Shown one piece after another: positions 12,851 through 24,936 of a stretch of 64,000 nucleotides of DNA. The position numbers and the translations under genes were made by a program. The notes under the pieces were generated by a model. The model was not told the origin of the DNA and did no database searches. It saw only the letters and a program-made list of their open reading frames with translations. Positions within the stretch are counted from its first letter, which is position 1, and the number at the start of each line of letters is the position of its first letter. Origin of the DNA: Halichondria panicea (lineage: Eukaryota; Porifera; Demospongiae; Suberitida; Halichondriidae); NCBI RefSeq assembly GCF_963675165.1, contig NC_087388.1:5275047-5339046 (forward strand), read 5' to 3'.

Positions 12851-13506
12851 AGGGCTATATTTTGCTTAGCATTCTCTCAAAGTAAGTTTTTATCATAGCC
12901 AGTCAATCTTTAGTCTCGTTGCCAGGCCGAGTTTTCACTTTTATATTGATCATAATTATGCAGCTGTACCTATTTTAAGGCATGTAATTTCGGTCAAAGG
13001 TAAACCACATGCAGGAATGCTTGATCATTTCTGCTGCCGGGTGAATTTAAATTCCAGGCATATCTATTATTATAAACTAGCCTCGTTCCCAGGCCGATTT
13101 GTCTCTAAAATAACGCTAGGTCGACCTAGCGTCATTTTAATTTATGAGCTAAAAATATAGATCTTGAGCATAGCATAACATTGCAGTTTTACCAGCAGTA
13201 TAGCATAATTTATACTCATAAATTAATGTTTACTATATGGAATGAATATAAACAAGAACACTAATCTAATTATAAATCAAGTTATAATTTTGTTTAGACC
13301 CTGCCATACATGTCTTGAACCCAACCATTTTGTTATGGTTTTGTATGTTTTAATCGCATGAGTCCTATATAGGTACATTTACTTGATATATTCATGTAAC
13401 AGTGTTAAGTATATATAGTATATATATTATTATATACCACACTTATTATTATAAACCACCCCTATTATGAGTTCTATTGTGACTGACTCTTGTTATAACA
13501 CTATTA

Positions 13507-13595
13507 TAGCCTTGTTCCTAAGCCGATTTGTCTCTAAAATAAAGCTAGGTCGACAACCTAATTATAAGAGACAAATCGGCCTGGGAACAAGGCTA
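13507..13595. mobile_element. 89-bp hairpin MITE just upstream of gene B
   Basis: Inverted repeats TAGCCTTGTTCC... and ...GGGAACAAGGCTA enclose a short loop; the arms contain GCCGATTTGTCTCT and its complement. It lies 76 bp before the chosen start codon of gene B and recurs at 46520-46608. Related fragments occur near 10250, 12905 and 13080. It is the reason to prefer the downstream ATG. Confidence 0.75.
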
Positions 13596-13670
13596 TCTAA
13601 CACACGCTATTTAGGGCCATCGCATGCATGTAAAGACCATTCCGCTTTACCTCTGGTAAGACTAACAGCT

Positions 13671-16600
13671 ATGTTACTGTCACTCTTATTTTTGCTTCTG
13701 TTGCAAAGAGCAGCATATTCTCAAGATTTCTACTTTTCTAGTCACACAGGAATTTTCCCAGGACTGCAAGTTGACTCCATTGGGAGAACATTCATTGCTG
13801 CAGACAACTACCTGTATAGACTGAATGCACGGCTAATACAAGAGGAGACAGTTGATCTAGGAGCTACTATCATTGATGAAGGACTTGCCCTGAGCTCTAC
13901 TGGGATGTTGGTGGTGTGTTTAGAAGATCTTTCTTGCTCTGTCTACAATGCAAGCAACCTCAGTGCTGGCCCTATCAAGAGTGTCAGTAATGCTATAGGG
14001 GAAGATATAGGATTTGGAGTAGCTATCATTACGTCAGGAGACAGTTTCTACACTGGAGCAATAACTGATATAGGTCAAAGAATGGTACTGCAACAATTCG
14101 GAGAGGAGTTCAGTAGATCTTCTGAAAACAATCCATCAGGCTCACGCAATGAACTGGTTTTTGGGGTTAGTGATTTTGGACGACAATTCTATCCATTCGG
14201 TGGTTTTGTAAGTAGTGGATTTGCCTATTATGTTGTCGTCGACTATCAACCTGTAAGTGCACGAGCTATAAGACTATTACGTGTTTGCAACCTGCCTGAT
14301 TGTGGAGGCCCAAGTACCTGTGGAGTGACTGCTTTGTATGAACTGGGATTCGATTGCGGCTTTCAGTCGATCGCTGAACATACTCATGTGTGTGCAGTGT
14401 CATTAGTGGAGGATTTCAGTGGGATATCTGGACCCATTGCTGTTATAAATCTTTGCGTGGGTACTAACTCTATTTGTGTAGTCAATATCACTGCTGTCAA
14501 TGAAGCTATGGATGCTAAATATGACTCTTGTATTGTGTCACGGACTGTTGGAGAAGAAATAGGTTTAGCATGGAAAACAGGTTCCTCAGAAAGCTGCGAT
14601 ACTCTGCCTCAGCCTCAGGTTTGTATGCCATATACTGGCGTTATTATTATTATAGTAATTCACATGCACAGTCATATATATATATACACTTCATTTTCCA
14701 GATAACTATGGACAGATGTGACACAACCAGTCCAGTTGGCCTTATCCTTCCAAATGATGACATTGACCTAATAGCACCACTTCGTATCTACTTCGGAAAC
14801 AGTCTTGTGCCCATTGCTTCAGTAGCTGTGAAGCTGGAGCAGTTTTCCTTTGTGTTTGTTGCAACGTACCATGATAGTAGAATACTAGGAGTAAGTGCTG
14901 GATGGTTGAGTCAGTTAGTGTGCATGTAATAATGGCATTGTTTTTTCACAGTATGATGTCAGTGGTACATCTACCCTGGATGCTAATAGTTATTTCTACA
15001 ATCTTCCAGTGACACCTGGTGTGTATCTTTTGTCATGGAAAGAGGGACTGGACTACATCACAGCAGCCACTACAAACTCTGTGAGTTAATGCTAATATGT
15101 CCTCCCCTTATCAACCCCGGACTCCCCTCTCTGTAGGCGTTCCAAGTACACATAGAGCAGTGTTCCCAGCATATAGACTGTACCAGTTGTACCAATGACC
15201 CCTGCCCACTGTGTGGGTGGTGTATAGTGGAGAACAAGTGCTCTCGTCGTTCGCAGTGTCAGAATACCGATCTCTCCATTAGATGGTCACAGGACAGTGC
15301 CAGCTGTTTTACTGCTGCTACTGTGGAGCCTATGCAACTTGTGCTTGATCCTGATATTTTTGCTAATAATGAGGTAAGGCTTGTGTGTTTATATTTGTAT
15401 TTGAGATCATTCATAAACTGACCCCCACAGCTCACAGTGACCCTGACCTCCCCCGGCCTGCCTAATCCCCTTCCTGGAGAGAATATATTCTGTCATCTGG
15501 CGGACAGTGAAGGACGTTTCCCACCTATCATAGTACCAGCTGTTGAGGTCACCACGGGAACTGTGTTCAGTTGTGATATTGAAAGACTGGTACCTGACTA
15601 CCCTGAAGTACTGAGTGCAACCATCAACCTGGGCTTTCAGAGCTCTCTGTTCAATGAGCCATTTGATATCACCAACCAAGCACTCACCATCTACAAGTGC
15701 TCAGCAGGAGAAAGGTATATATCATTCAGGACAAGTTTAGTTTTCTAGATAAATACAACTTTCACAAATCATTTTATGTGAGTAGCTAGTCCTTTTATAT
15801 CGGATGGGCGAACAAATAGGCCTGGGATAGATTGTATCTGGGCGTGTCTATAGCGATAGTAATTTGCGTAGTAGTAACATTGTAACGTGTATACTTCACT
15901 GAAAATACAGCTAGAGAAATGACAAAGAAAGTATGCTATCTAAAAATTATGTCCAGGTAGATAGGTTCCAGCTTTAACTCAGCCTGTGGACAAGGCTAGT
16001 CAAAAATAGTTATGTTTGCCATACTATAAAAGTTATGTTCTCAAATCAAAAACATTGTCTATACAATAATTATGTCTATATGATAATTATAACCCATTGT
16101 GTACATGCAGCTGTAAGGATTGCCTTGGGCTGAATAGTAGTCCGTGTGGATGGTGTAACCTCAACAAGCAGTGCAGTGGAACATCAGTTCCTTGCAGGAA
16201 TGCATCTCACTTCCTACAGGTGAGGTCATGCATGTGATCTGTGACTCTATACATCCAGTGTACAGGCGTCTGGAGGCAACAACTTCGCTGCTGTGTGCCC
16301 CCTGTTGGACACACCCCCCTCTGATGGGTACATTCAACCAGCAAGGGTGGCCCAGGACATTCGACTGACCACCAGGAACCTCATACCCGCCGTGAGTCAT
16401 GCACATGACACAAGTATCTGATATATTGTTCCATAGTTTCCCTCTCCATTAGACGGATGGCTTTGAGTACTATTGTCTTATGAATGGAGTTAGTCTGAGA
16501 GCTCAGTATGAAAACGAGAGCTCCATCTTGTGTACAGTGGGCAGTGGGCAAGTGAGTATTTTACTATTTTTGTGATGGTTGGCTTATGTGATTGAATTAT

Positions 16601-19600
16601 CCAGTGGAATGAAGAGGATCGCTTGTACTGTTTGTCACAAAAGATACTTGAACACAATTACGTGCTTGATTAACATGTATATGAATGTTGCAAGTTCCGC
16701 TGTACATGTGCTAATGCGCCTCGGCATTTTGCTTCGCTCCAAAATTTTATAGAGTATGTAGAATAACTAGGACTGTATAATGTGTATCACGATATTCATT
16801 GTTTACAAGAAATAATTAGAGCAAGATCTAGAGTAATACAACTAGTGTTATGGAAGAGGAGCTCAAGTCTCACAATGACTGCTGCATGTTTCTTGCATAA
16901 AACTAAGAGAACATGGCTAGAAGCTTAGGCATTGCAATATTCGTAACAGTTATCTAGGACAGACACAGACACAGTCCGTATTCCTCGTGCGGCTATACAC
17001 TGTAAAAAATGATGTGTGGTTTTTACGCTATTGTGGCAAACGTGCGTTTTTCCTGATAGTTGCCACAATAGTTATGCACTTGCGTCAAAACCACACATCA
17101 TTTTTTACAGTGTACACAGTCATGTACTTGTAAACACATTCCCTATTAAATAATAGCAAGCATATAATTATGATAATTGTACTAATTGTACATACTGACG
17201 ATTTGGTTTACAGCTCACACTTCCCCCTGGTGTTGGAAGTGTCACTGTGGTTGTTATGGTAACCTGGATGGGGAATGATATCAACCACACACTGAGCAAC
17301 AACATGCAACAATTTTCAGGTACCGTTATATCTGTCGACCATGCATGATAGACGCTTCCAGATAGTCTAGACAATCTACTAGTTAACCCCGTACCCACAC
17401 ACAGTGACGTTGTATGATTGTCGTGACTTGGCCAGTGGATATTTGGAATGTATTGCAGTCAGAATGAGGTCAGAGTTTGCATGTGGGTGGTGTGGGGGTT
17501 TTTGTGAGGTGAGGCAAGAGTGCTCCAACGCTTTCATTACTGATGGGAACAATCCTGCCCCTGTCATCAACTCATTCACTCCAATGTCGGGTAAGAATGC
17601 AGTGAGTGTATAATTATAGTATACTAATGCTAACTCACTATAATTAATGTGATGATACAAAACTTAATTCTGACCTATATCCCCAGGACCAGTTGAAGGT
17701 GATACAGCAATCACTGTGACAGGCACTGACTTCGGAAAAACTTTTGTCCTCATTCAGACCTCCAGTCTTACATTAGGAGGCGTGGCCTGCACTCCCCTCA
17801 TCACTGGTTACATACCATGGCAGCAGTTTGTCTGTGAGACCACTCATTTTTTAACAGAAGGGTCAAAAGACTTCTCTCTGACCATTAACTCTAGAGCAGC
17901 CATTGTAAACGCTGGCTCCTTCACTGCAGTGGAACCTACTGTCAGCAGTATGACTCCAACCTTTGGATCCATGGATGGGGGAACTGCAGTGGTTGTGATG
18001 GGGACTGCACTGGATGTGGGTAATCAGGAGGACACTAGAGTCTCTCTGGAGATCAGTGGGTCAAACTACGTCTGCAACATATCGTGAGTGATACTATTGA
18101 GTAGCTATTGCCAACATTTTCCCTTCAGATCTATCGAGTCTCAAGAGATTCATTGCAGGACCTCAGCAACAAACCTCACCTCCGCTGCATTAGTGGTAGT
18201 GTCCATTGATGCTGCCAGAGTCAGCAATCCAGGAGTGGTCTTCATTTATCGTAACAACCCCAATGTTACTGCCGTGTTTCCTAGCAACACCATTCCCAGT
18301 GGAGGCATTACACTGACCTTTACTGGACTGGACTTGGATCTGGTACAACAGCCTGTGTTGGAGGTCTACCAGCCAATGGGTGCTCCTCTGGTGAGTCAGC
18401 AACTACCGTAGTAACTATAGAGAGTCTAAATGTAAAACTTTGTTTTATCGAAATTACCCGTGTATGCGCAGCGTGCAGAAGAAGTCGAGTGATTGAGTGT
18501 GTATATTGTGTGTGTATATTGTGTGTGTACGTGTGGACACAAAAATGAGCTGTTTGAGAAATACACACTTTCATGGATTGCTTTAACTGCTGATGAGACA
18601 GACAGCACACTGTAAAAAAGGATGTGTGGTTTTCACAACTATCAAGAAAAAACGCAGGAAAAACCACACATTTGAGACACAATAGTCACGTACCCTGCCT
18701 GAAAACTGAAAACCACACATCATTTTGCGTAATGGGGAATGATCATGAATCTATAAAGCAACAATTAAAAAACAGTGTTTTTTGTCGCCTTCGAAGATCG
18801 CGTACTTATAACTAGCCTATTATTTTAGTCTCTACACTGTAAATAATGATGTGTGATTGTAAAAAGTTATTATGCCTCGAGGCGTAGCCGCACGAGAGAT
18901 ACGGTAAAGCTGACTGTGTGTGTGTCTACAGGAATAATTAAAGGGTGTGTCTGCAAAGAGTTCACAAATGGCTACTATAACTAGCTGCTTTAACATAATT
19001 ATCTTTTCTGATTCTCGTATATATATAGCCAACAAAAAGCTAGCGCTTTAGTGTAATACTAACTTATAAGTTGAATAGAACTTGGTGCGAACAGATGATG
19101 CTACAAAAGATTCTGAAGAGACCTTCAATGTGAGTCAAACTAGTCATAGCTCCAGAAATAAGCTTTAGTTTTCTAATCCATGAATCGAGAACATGGCTAG
19201 AAGCCTGTTAGTTTTCGTCGCATTGCAACCGTTGAGCAGTTAAAGCTGGAACAGGCACACAGTGGCTGTGGATGTAATGCGCATGCGCGCTCGCCCCTAC
19301 TTGTTAGAGAATCCAGTGACTTACTTCTTTTTCTTGAGGTCCTGGTATACCGGTAAGCCACAAAACACGACAATGATACCATATAGAATAGATAACAATA
19401 GATGCATGTACACAAGTCTGGTAACAATAATTATAGATACATGTACACAAGTTTTTCTTCTCAGTGATAGATATACATTTCTGTTTGTTTAGATACTATA
19501 CTGTCTGTGCTTAAATTCTCTCCTATACTCTGTGCGTTTGACAAAGGTTTGCATGTTATTTAAATGGCTATACAGGCCGTTTAAATAACATACAGTTGCT

Positions 19601-22600
19601 TCAGTATTGTTGAAGATTATTCTTCAAGCCATCAGATCGATAGGCTTATGTTTCCATTCAGCTCCTCCCCTATATTAATGACTGTGTGGAATTCAATTAT
19701 GTCAACAATTGTAATCAGCAATAATAACGTAACATTATACCTCTTCACCTATTCTAACAGTTTTTGAGTGAAAGCAAAACAACGGCGAGAGGCATTAGCA
19801 CAGCGCAGCTTGCACCACTCGTTGTATCCGTGTTGTTTCTATGCAATGATTTTCAATGCACTAGGTGAATGCTCAATACATGATGCACTGTCTCTCCGCT
19901 ACAGAGGAGAAACTGCAGTGTTGTGGATAATACCACCATCACATGCTTGACTCCTAGTCTGACAACAACCTCACTGACCCCATTGGACTATGCCCTACTG
20001 TTCGATGATGTCTCACTCATCACACAAGCACGTCTCCCCATCAGCGTCCAACCAGATCCCTCTAAATTTAGACTAGATAGTTCTCTAGAGGTCACCAGTG
20101 GCACAGAGACGCTCATACGCATTGTGGTTTGTATTATTAGCTAGTACATGCACTGGCGCTATACTGTTACCGTGTGTGTATCCAGGGTGATAATCTCGAC
20201 TCAGTGGAGACTAGTGAAATACGAGTGACCGTGGGAGGGGAGGAGTGTACCAAGACATCCTCCAATAGTACAGGTAGTGTCCTCTGTACTGTCCCCTTGC
20301 AACCGCCAGGAGGAGAAAACTCAGCCATCATTCAGGTGAGTGACTATAATACGTAGCTATTAAACCGTAAATTGTGTTACTGTGATCTTCAGGTGAACGT
20401 TGGGAGCAACATCTCTCGAGTATTGGACCAGCAACTGACCTACACAAGTCCTGTGACTGCAGATCCACTGGAGATCATCATCCCGAGTGTATTGGGGGTT
20501 ATTGTGATGATCGTGTGTATAATGCTGACCATTTTTGTCTGTGTCTATCTAAAGTCTCGAAGAAAGACCATGTCAATTGCTATGCATGAGCAGATGATGG
20601 AAATCGTGGCTAATACGTAATAATTATTGTCTATGCCATAATTATATAGCTGTTCAATCGTCTTATTCATTGTTACAGGGGAACACAGGAGGATCTATTT
20701 CCTGCGGATGGCAACACAGCACTCGTTAGTAAGTTTATTAATAGTTTGCACTGAATATTCACCGACCCACAGAATCGGAGCTCGATGAGATTGCTGAGTC
20801 CATCCCAGACTCAATCAAAATACCAGCCTCCATATTGAAGCTCTCCAGTACTGCAATAGGACAAGGTAAAGAAAGATGTGCAAATAATTTAATGGGAATG
20901 TCGCCTTATTATAATTATACAGGTGAATTTGGCATTGTGTACAAGGGAGTTCTGACAGACTGGAACAGTGTACCTATTCAAGGGGTGGCCGTGAAGACAT
21001 TAAAAGGTGCATTACTCTGACATCAATACAGTATAATATCATAGCTATAGCTTATTAAGCATACATGCATGCATGGAAATCAAATAATTATGCTTCCCCC
21101 TATAGAGATTACAATTTCTGCAATTATAACCTCATTGTCTACCTTGCAGGTCTGTTCTCAATGTCCGATGTTCAGAGCATGGTGTTTGAGGTGACCAAGA
21201 TGCAGGACTTTGACCATCCTCACGTTATGTCCCTGATTGGGGTGTGTCTCGATGCTGGCCCTGGCATTGCCATAGTGATGCCATATATGGCCAACGGGAG
21301 CCTCATTAGCTATCTCAAGAAAGAGAGGAGCAGCCTTGAGTTGGACGATGAGTGTGAGATTGATCAGGTGTGTGGTATAGCTAGTTGAACTAAAGCCTCT
21401 CAGTATCTATATCAATACTATTATCAAAGCTATAATAGTTCAATTTGAGCTTTATGGGGATAGTCTCATTATAGGACAAGGTGCATGGTGAGCTTTTTCA
21501 GAACACCAACAATTTGTGTGAGGAAGCTCTTGACATTTTCTACAGATTCTGGAAGTGAGGAAACTGCTACTAAAGATGTGCCATCAGATAGCATTGGGAA
21601 TGACCTACTTGGCCGAGCATAAGTTTGTCCATCGCGACCTTGCAGCCAGAAACTGCATGTGAGTGAACCATCGACTGCATGTGTGTATACAGAGAAGACA
21701 AGCATCAATAGTATAATCTAATCTATAAAGTTCAGAATACACATATAATAGTGATAGCTTTTACTGTTAATGACCTTCACATTATGGGGAATGATAGTGA
21801 ATCCACAAGACTATAAAGCACGATGAGGTTGTCAATGATTAGAAAACACGTCACATCAGCAGTTAAAGCAGCAGTCCATGAAAACGTATAGTTTACTTGT
21901 GTCCACACACACACACCAATCACTCTATTCCTGCTGCGCGCACGAGGTAATTACAAATTATTATGAGAGAACTTTCGTTGCTATTTTATATATTATACGT
22001 ATCCAATATTGTAACAGCATCACAAGCCAACTAGATATGATTGTATTGATTTGACAAACTGCATGTGGACTGTTGTACAGATCATGCACCAATATAAATA
22101 TGAGCATTCGCACACTGGTTAGATAATAATTGTCTCAGTGCATGTGCATGATTCTATATAGGCTGGACTCGGGAGGGGGTATCAGGGTGGGGGACTTTGG
22201 TCTGGCTGAGGACGTCTATGCTAGTGGCTACTTCAAACAGAATGACCGAGGCAATGTGAAGCTGCCCTACAAATGGATGGCATTGGAGAGTCTCAAGGAT
22301 GCCATCTTCACAGAGAAAACTGATGTGGTGAGTCAGTACGTCGTAGGCCTTAAGATGACCCTCAAGTTTGCTAGTACATACAATATTTTACTTGTTTTCC
22401 ATGTGCCCAGTGGTCATATGGTGTGACTTTGTGGGAGATTTTCAATGGAGGAAGGACCCCCTACCCTGCCGTTGACCCGCTGTCCCTCATCCAGCTGCTG
22501 AAAGAGGGGCGGAGACTAGAGAAACCTCTAAACGCAGCCTGTGCCACAGAGATGTGAGTGTATACTCTGGCTTCGTATACGTATAACTATTATCGTAGCA

Positions 22601-23400
22601 GTTTCATTGAGCCCTGTTTTAGCAAGCCCTTTAAACTTTTGGAAGCAGGGCTGGCAATCTGAGTAGACTGGAGAGAGCTATATAATTATAGGGCTGCATA
22701 TCATTTGAGTCATTACAATTGACTGTATACATTCCCTCTTATCCTCACACAGTTCTGAAGTGATGTCTCAGTGTTGGAGGGAAGACCCAGAGGAGAGGCC
22801 AACCTTCTCACAACTGTCCTCCATTGTGGAGAGACTACTGACATCCATTTCTGGCTATACTGAACTTGGTATGGTGCTACTGAACCCACTTCAAGAAGCA
22901 GAGGAGCTCAGTAAGCAACATTTTACTCTATATCGTATAATTATAGCAGGTATAACTTTCGTTGGTGAAATGTTCGTACAATCTACCCATTTAATATTCG
23001 TACAACTCAGGATAGTGCACGATGTTGAAACTATTGTACTAGAACAATTTAGCAGTACGATAATAACCCGTATGGTAGCCTACGACATGCACATTTCGTA
23101 TATACGTATATAAAGACTTTTTGCATTTGTTCAGTATACCGCTACTACTATATTATTATGCCCATGCAAAGTGAAGGATCCTCAGTTGTTTAAAGTAGTG
23201 GGTTTGAATCAAGGCTATTATGTTTGGATTGGCTAGCTTATGTCATCATTTTTACTGCAGAATGTGACGGTGAACCCACACTTACTGATCATGAAGACGT
23301 TCATCACTATGTCGACCCTCCGTCAAGTTATCCTCTAACAATTAAGAACAGCGGAGCGTACAACCCCAGGGAAGAAATTACTACAACAGACAATTTATAA
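13671..23400 (+). CDS. Gene B: complete plexin-ectodomain/MET-like receptor tyrosine kinase, 24 exons, 1610 aa
   Basis: Exons: 13671-14618, 14702-14890, 14952-15080, 15137-15373, 15431-15714, 16111-16219, 16266-16391, 16453-16551, 17214-17319, 17405-17590, 17687-18083, 18129-18390, 19905-20126, 20186-20335, 20393-20616, 20679-20728, 20773-20865, 20923-21006, 21150-21367, 21546-21658, 22162-22327, 22411-22553, 22753-22910, 23261-23400. All junctions are GT-AG and phase-consistent; the sum is 4833 nt. Signal peptide is about residues 1-17; Sema ~20-420; PSI1 ~430-455; IPT1 ~502-596; PSI2 ~596-632; IPT2 ~633-742; PSI3 ~743-790; IPT3-6 ~795-1170; TM ~1176-1201; kinase ~1261-1555. Seen: loop GQGEFGIV (1269-1276), VAVK lysine 1295, HRDLAARN (Asp1402, Asn1407), DFG 1420-1422, activation loop Tyr1432-Phe1433 where MET has two tyrosines, and PYKWMALES. 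The tail has YVDP and YNPR motifs. The first in-frame ATG (13467) would place a MITE hairpin inside the protein, so I chose 13671, which starts the signal peptide. Confidence 0.92.
16996..17114. mobile_element. 119-bp MITE hairpin, CACTGTAAAAAATGATGTGTGG ends, gene B intron 8
   Basis: Terminal inverted repeats TACACTGTAAAAAATGATG and their complement bound a near-complete hairpin. TA flanks both ends, suggesting TA target preference as in Tc1/mariner-type MITEs (inference). A looser relative lies at 18608-18733 in intron 12, and a single end at 18835. Confidence 0.75.
18862..19262. repeat. Dispersed repeat R1 in gene B intron 12
   Basis: Starts at GCCTCGAGGCGTAGCCGC, followed by the AATAATTAAAGGGTGTGTC and GCTAGCGCTTTAGTG blocks, and ends at GCTGGAACAGGCACACAG. 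It accounts for much of the 1.5 kb intron. The gene D equivalent is at about 51864-52262. Confidence 0.6.
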
Positions 23401-23752
23401 CTAATGTATATGGAGTAATGTAATTGCTCTGCAGCATGCATGCATGTAGTGATAGCTGGTGCAACGGACCATGCATGGTACAATGTAGTTTATTACACAC
23501 ATCGGTGTTTATCGTAGCGTAGTGATCGAGTATAATACACGCTTTGCACATTTTTATTATTCTTCCATGCAATAATATTATCATGCAGTAGTGAACAAGT
23601 ATTGTTAAAAGATATATCCAGATATAAATTAGCCAAATGTATAAGATAGAGGATTATATCAAAATAACCATCTCTCTGCAACACCAAGCAGTACATTGTT
23701 ATATTAGTTGTATATTCGGACACAATGATATAATTATACTATATAATATTTA
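23401..23752. other. Convergent intergenic region after gene B
   Basis: Non-coding DNA between the gene B stop codon and relic G1, containing GCATGCATGC and ATAATTAT palindromes. The copy after gene D is 56424-56786. No clear AATAAA or RNA gene was seen. Confidence 0.5.
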
Positions 23753-24936
23753 CTAAGCGTCAAAGGGCACAATTAAGAGAGAGGGCTGCTGCTTTGAACT
23801 GTCTGCCATTCCTGTGCATGGAATTATTTTGCATGAGCGTCTCTGTGCCACTGGTGACCTCTTGGGAATCACATGCAGAGAAGCCTGTAGTTTCTGTTGC
23901 ATTGCAACTCTAACAGTTACAGCTGGAACAGACACACACTTTATTGAATACACTCCGGATGATGATCCAGTGGAACTACAGTCACAGGACTTGCATGTGT
24001 AGGTCAATTGCTGGTCCAATACTTGAGAGATGTTGCTCCCAACGTTCACCTGAAGGGGACAATAACACGATTTAGCTATATACAGTTTTAAAAGTCACTC
24101 ACTTGTATGATGGCTGGTTTTCCCCTCCTGGCAGCTCCACGGGGCCGTACAGATGATTTCACTCCCTCTTAAGCTACCGGGTGTCGTAGTACACTCCTCC
24201 CCTCCCACTGTCACTCCTATCTCACTGGTCTCTACTGAGTCGAGATTATCACCCTGGATACACACATGGTAACAATATAGTCAGTATACTAGCTAATAAT
24301 ACATACCACAATGCATATGAGCGTCTCTGTGCCACTGGTGACCTCTAGAGAACTATCTAATTTACGTGATTGGACGCTGATGTGGAGGCGTGCTTGCATG
24401 TGTGGTGAGTGGGACATCATCAAACAGTAGGGCATAGTCCAATGGGGTCAGTAAGGTCGTTGTCAGGAGTCAAGCATGTGATGGTGGTATTGTCCATAAC
24501 ACTGCAGTTGCTCCTCTGTACAGTGCATCATGTATATAGTAATACTGTATATATTTTTGAGCACAACGCCTTGAATAAGCCACAAGTAGCTGCAAAAATT
24601 TAATTCAGCAATTTGTGACCATCCAAAATTACTCGCTATAGGGTAGCTTACCAGGGGAGCCCCCATTGGCTGGTGGTAGACCTCCAAAACAATGAGTTGT
24701 ACCACGTCCAAATTCACTCCAATAAAGGTCAGTGTGATGCTTCCACTATAGGAATGGTGTTGTTAGGAAACACGGCAGTCACATTAGGATAACTGAAGAT
24801 CACTCCTGGATTGCTGACTCTGGCTGCATCAATGGACACCACCACCAATGCAGTGGAGGTGCATGAGGTTTGATGCTGAGATTCTGCACAAAATCTCTTG
24901 AGACTGGATAGACCTGCTGGGAAGAAAAGTTTGGTA
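23753..24936 (-). pseudogene. Relic G1: decayed IPT/TM segment of a receptor of the same family
   Basis: Minus-strand remnants of gene B exons 12-15 lie in order: exon 12 (about 24913-24651), exon 13 (about 24511-24310), exon 14 (about 24255-24107) and the start of exon 15 (24049-23950). Lesions include a missing base in exon 14 that shifts the frame in the PLEPPGGEN region, deletions and a frameshift in exons 12 and 13, and loss of the transmembrane stretch. In exon 15 the sequence departs after GLEIIIxSV into a dispersed repeat (the 'agctggaacagacacaca' family). A stray piece of exon 13 sits at about 23833-23870. No kinase exons follow. The relic converges on the 3' end of gene B. The same lesions occur in G2, so decay predates the duplication. 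Confidence 0.8.

Larger units (their letters stand above)
10098..13670. promoter_or_regulatory. Head-to-head spacer between genes A and B
   Basis: Genes A (minus) and B (plus) diverge from this 3.6 kb spacer, so both promoters should lie here. No TATA box or initiator could be assigned. Most of it is repeat-derived: a GC-rich hairpin at 10168-10220, AGGCCGATTTGTCTCT-type MITE pieces near 10250, 13080 and 13507, a dispersed repeat from about 12088 to 12850, and a sequence at about 11868-12090 that recurs inverted at 19262-19490. The core promoters are likely within a few hundred bases of 10097 and 13671. The spacer recurs at 43400-46683 with a 346-bp difference. Confidence 0.45.
9161..24936. 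repeat. Segmental duplication, copy 1 (15.8 kb)
   Basis: Direct repeat of 42471-57981. It starts inside gene A exon 1, contains the A/B spacer, all of gene B and relic G1, and ends at 24936. The left edge is natural here because gene A continues. The right edge is a junction onto the AMOP gene. Differences from copy 2 are scattered substitutions and small indels, plus the 346-bp insert at 12125-12470. By eye identity is about 99% outside indels. Confidence 0.92.

Noticed and set aside
13467-13670. In-frame N-terminal extension of gene B (68 residues before the signal peptide)
   Set aside because: It runs through a MITE hairpin and would bury the signal peptide. The ATG at 13671 matches the starts of genes A and C. 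The same applies to 46480-46683 for gene D.
18320-18682. Minus-strand frames overlapping gene B exon 12 and intron 12
   Set aside because: They are antisense to a well-supported exon and continue into MITE and microsatellite DNA.
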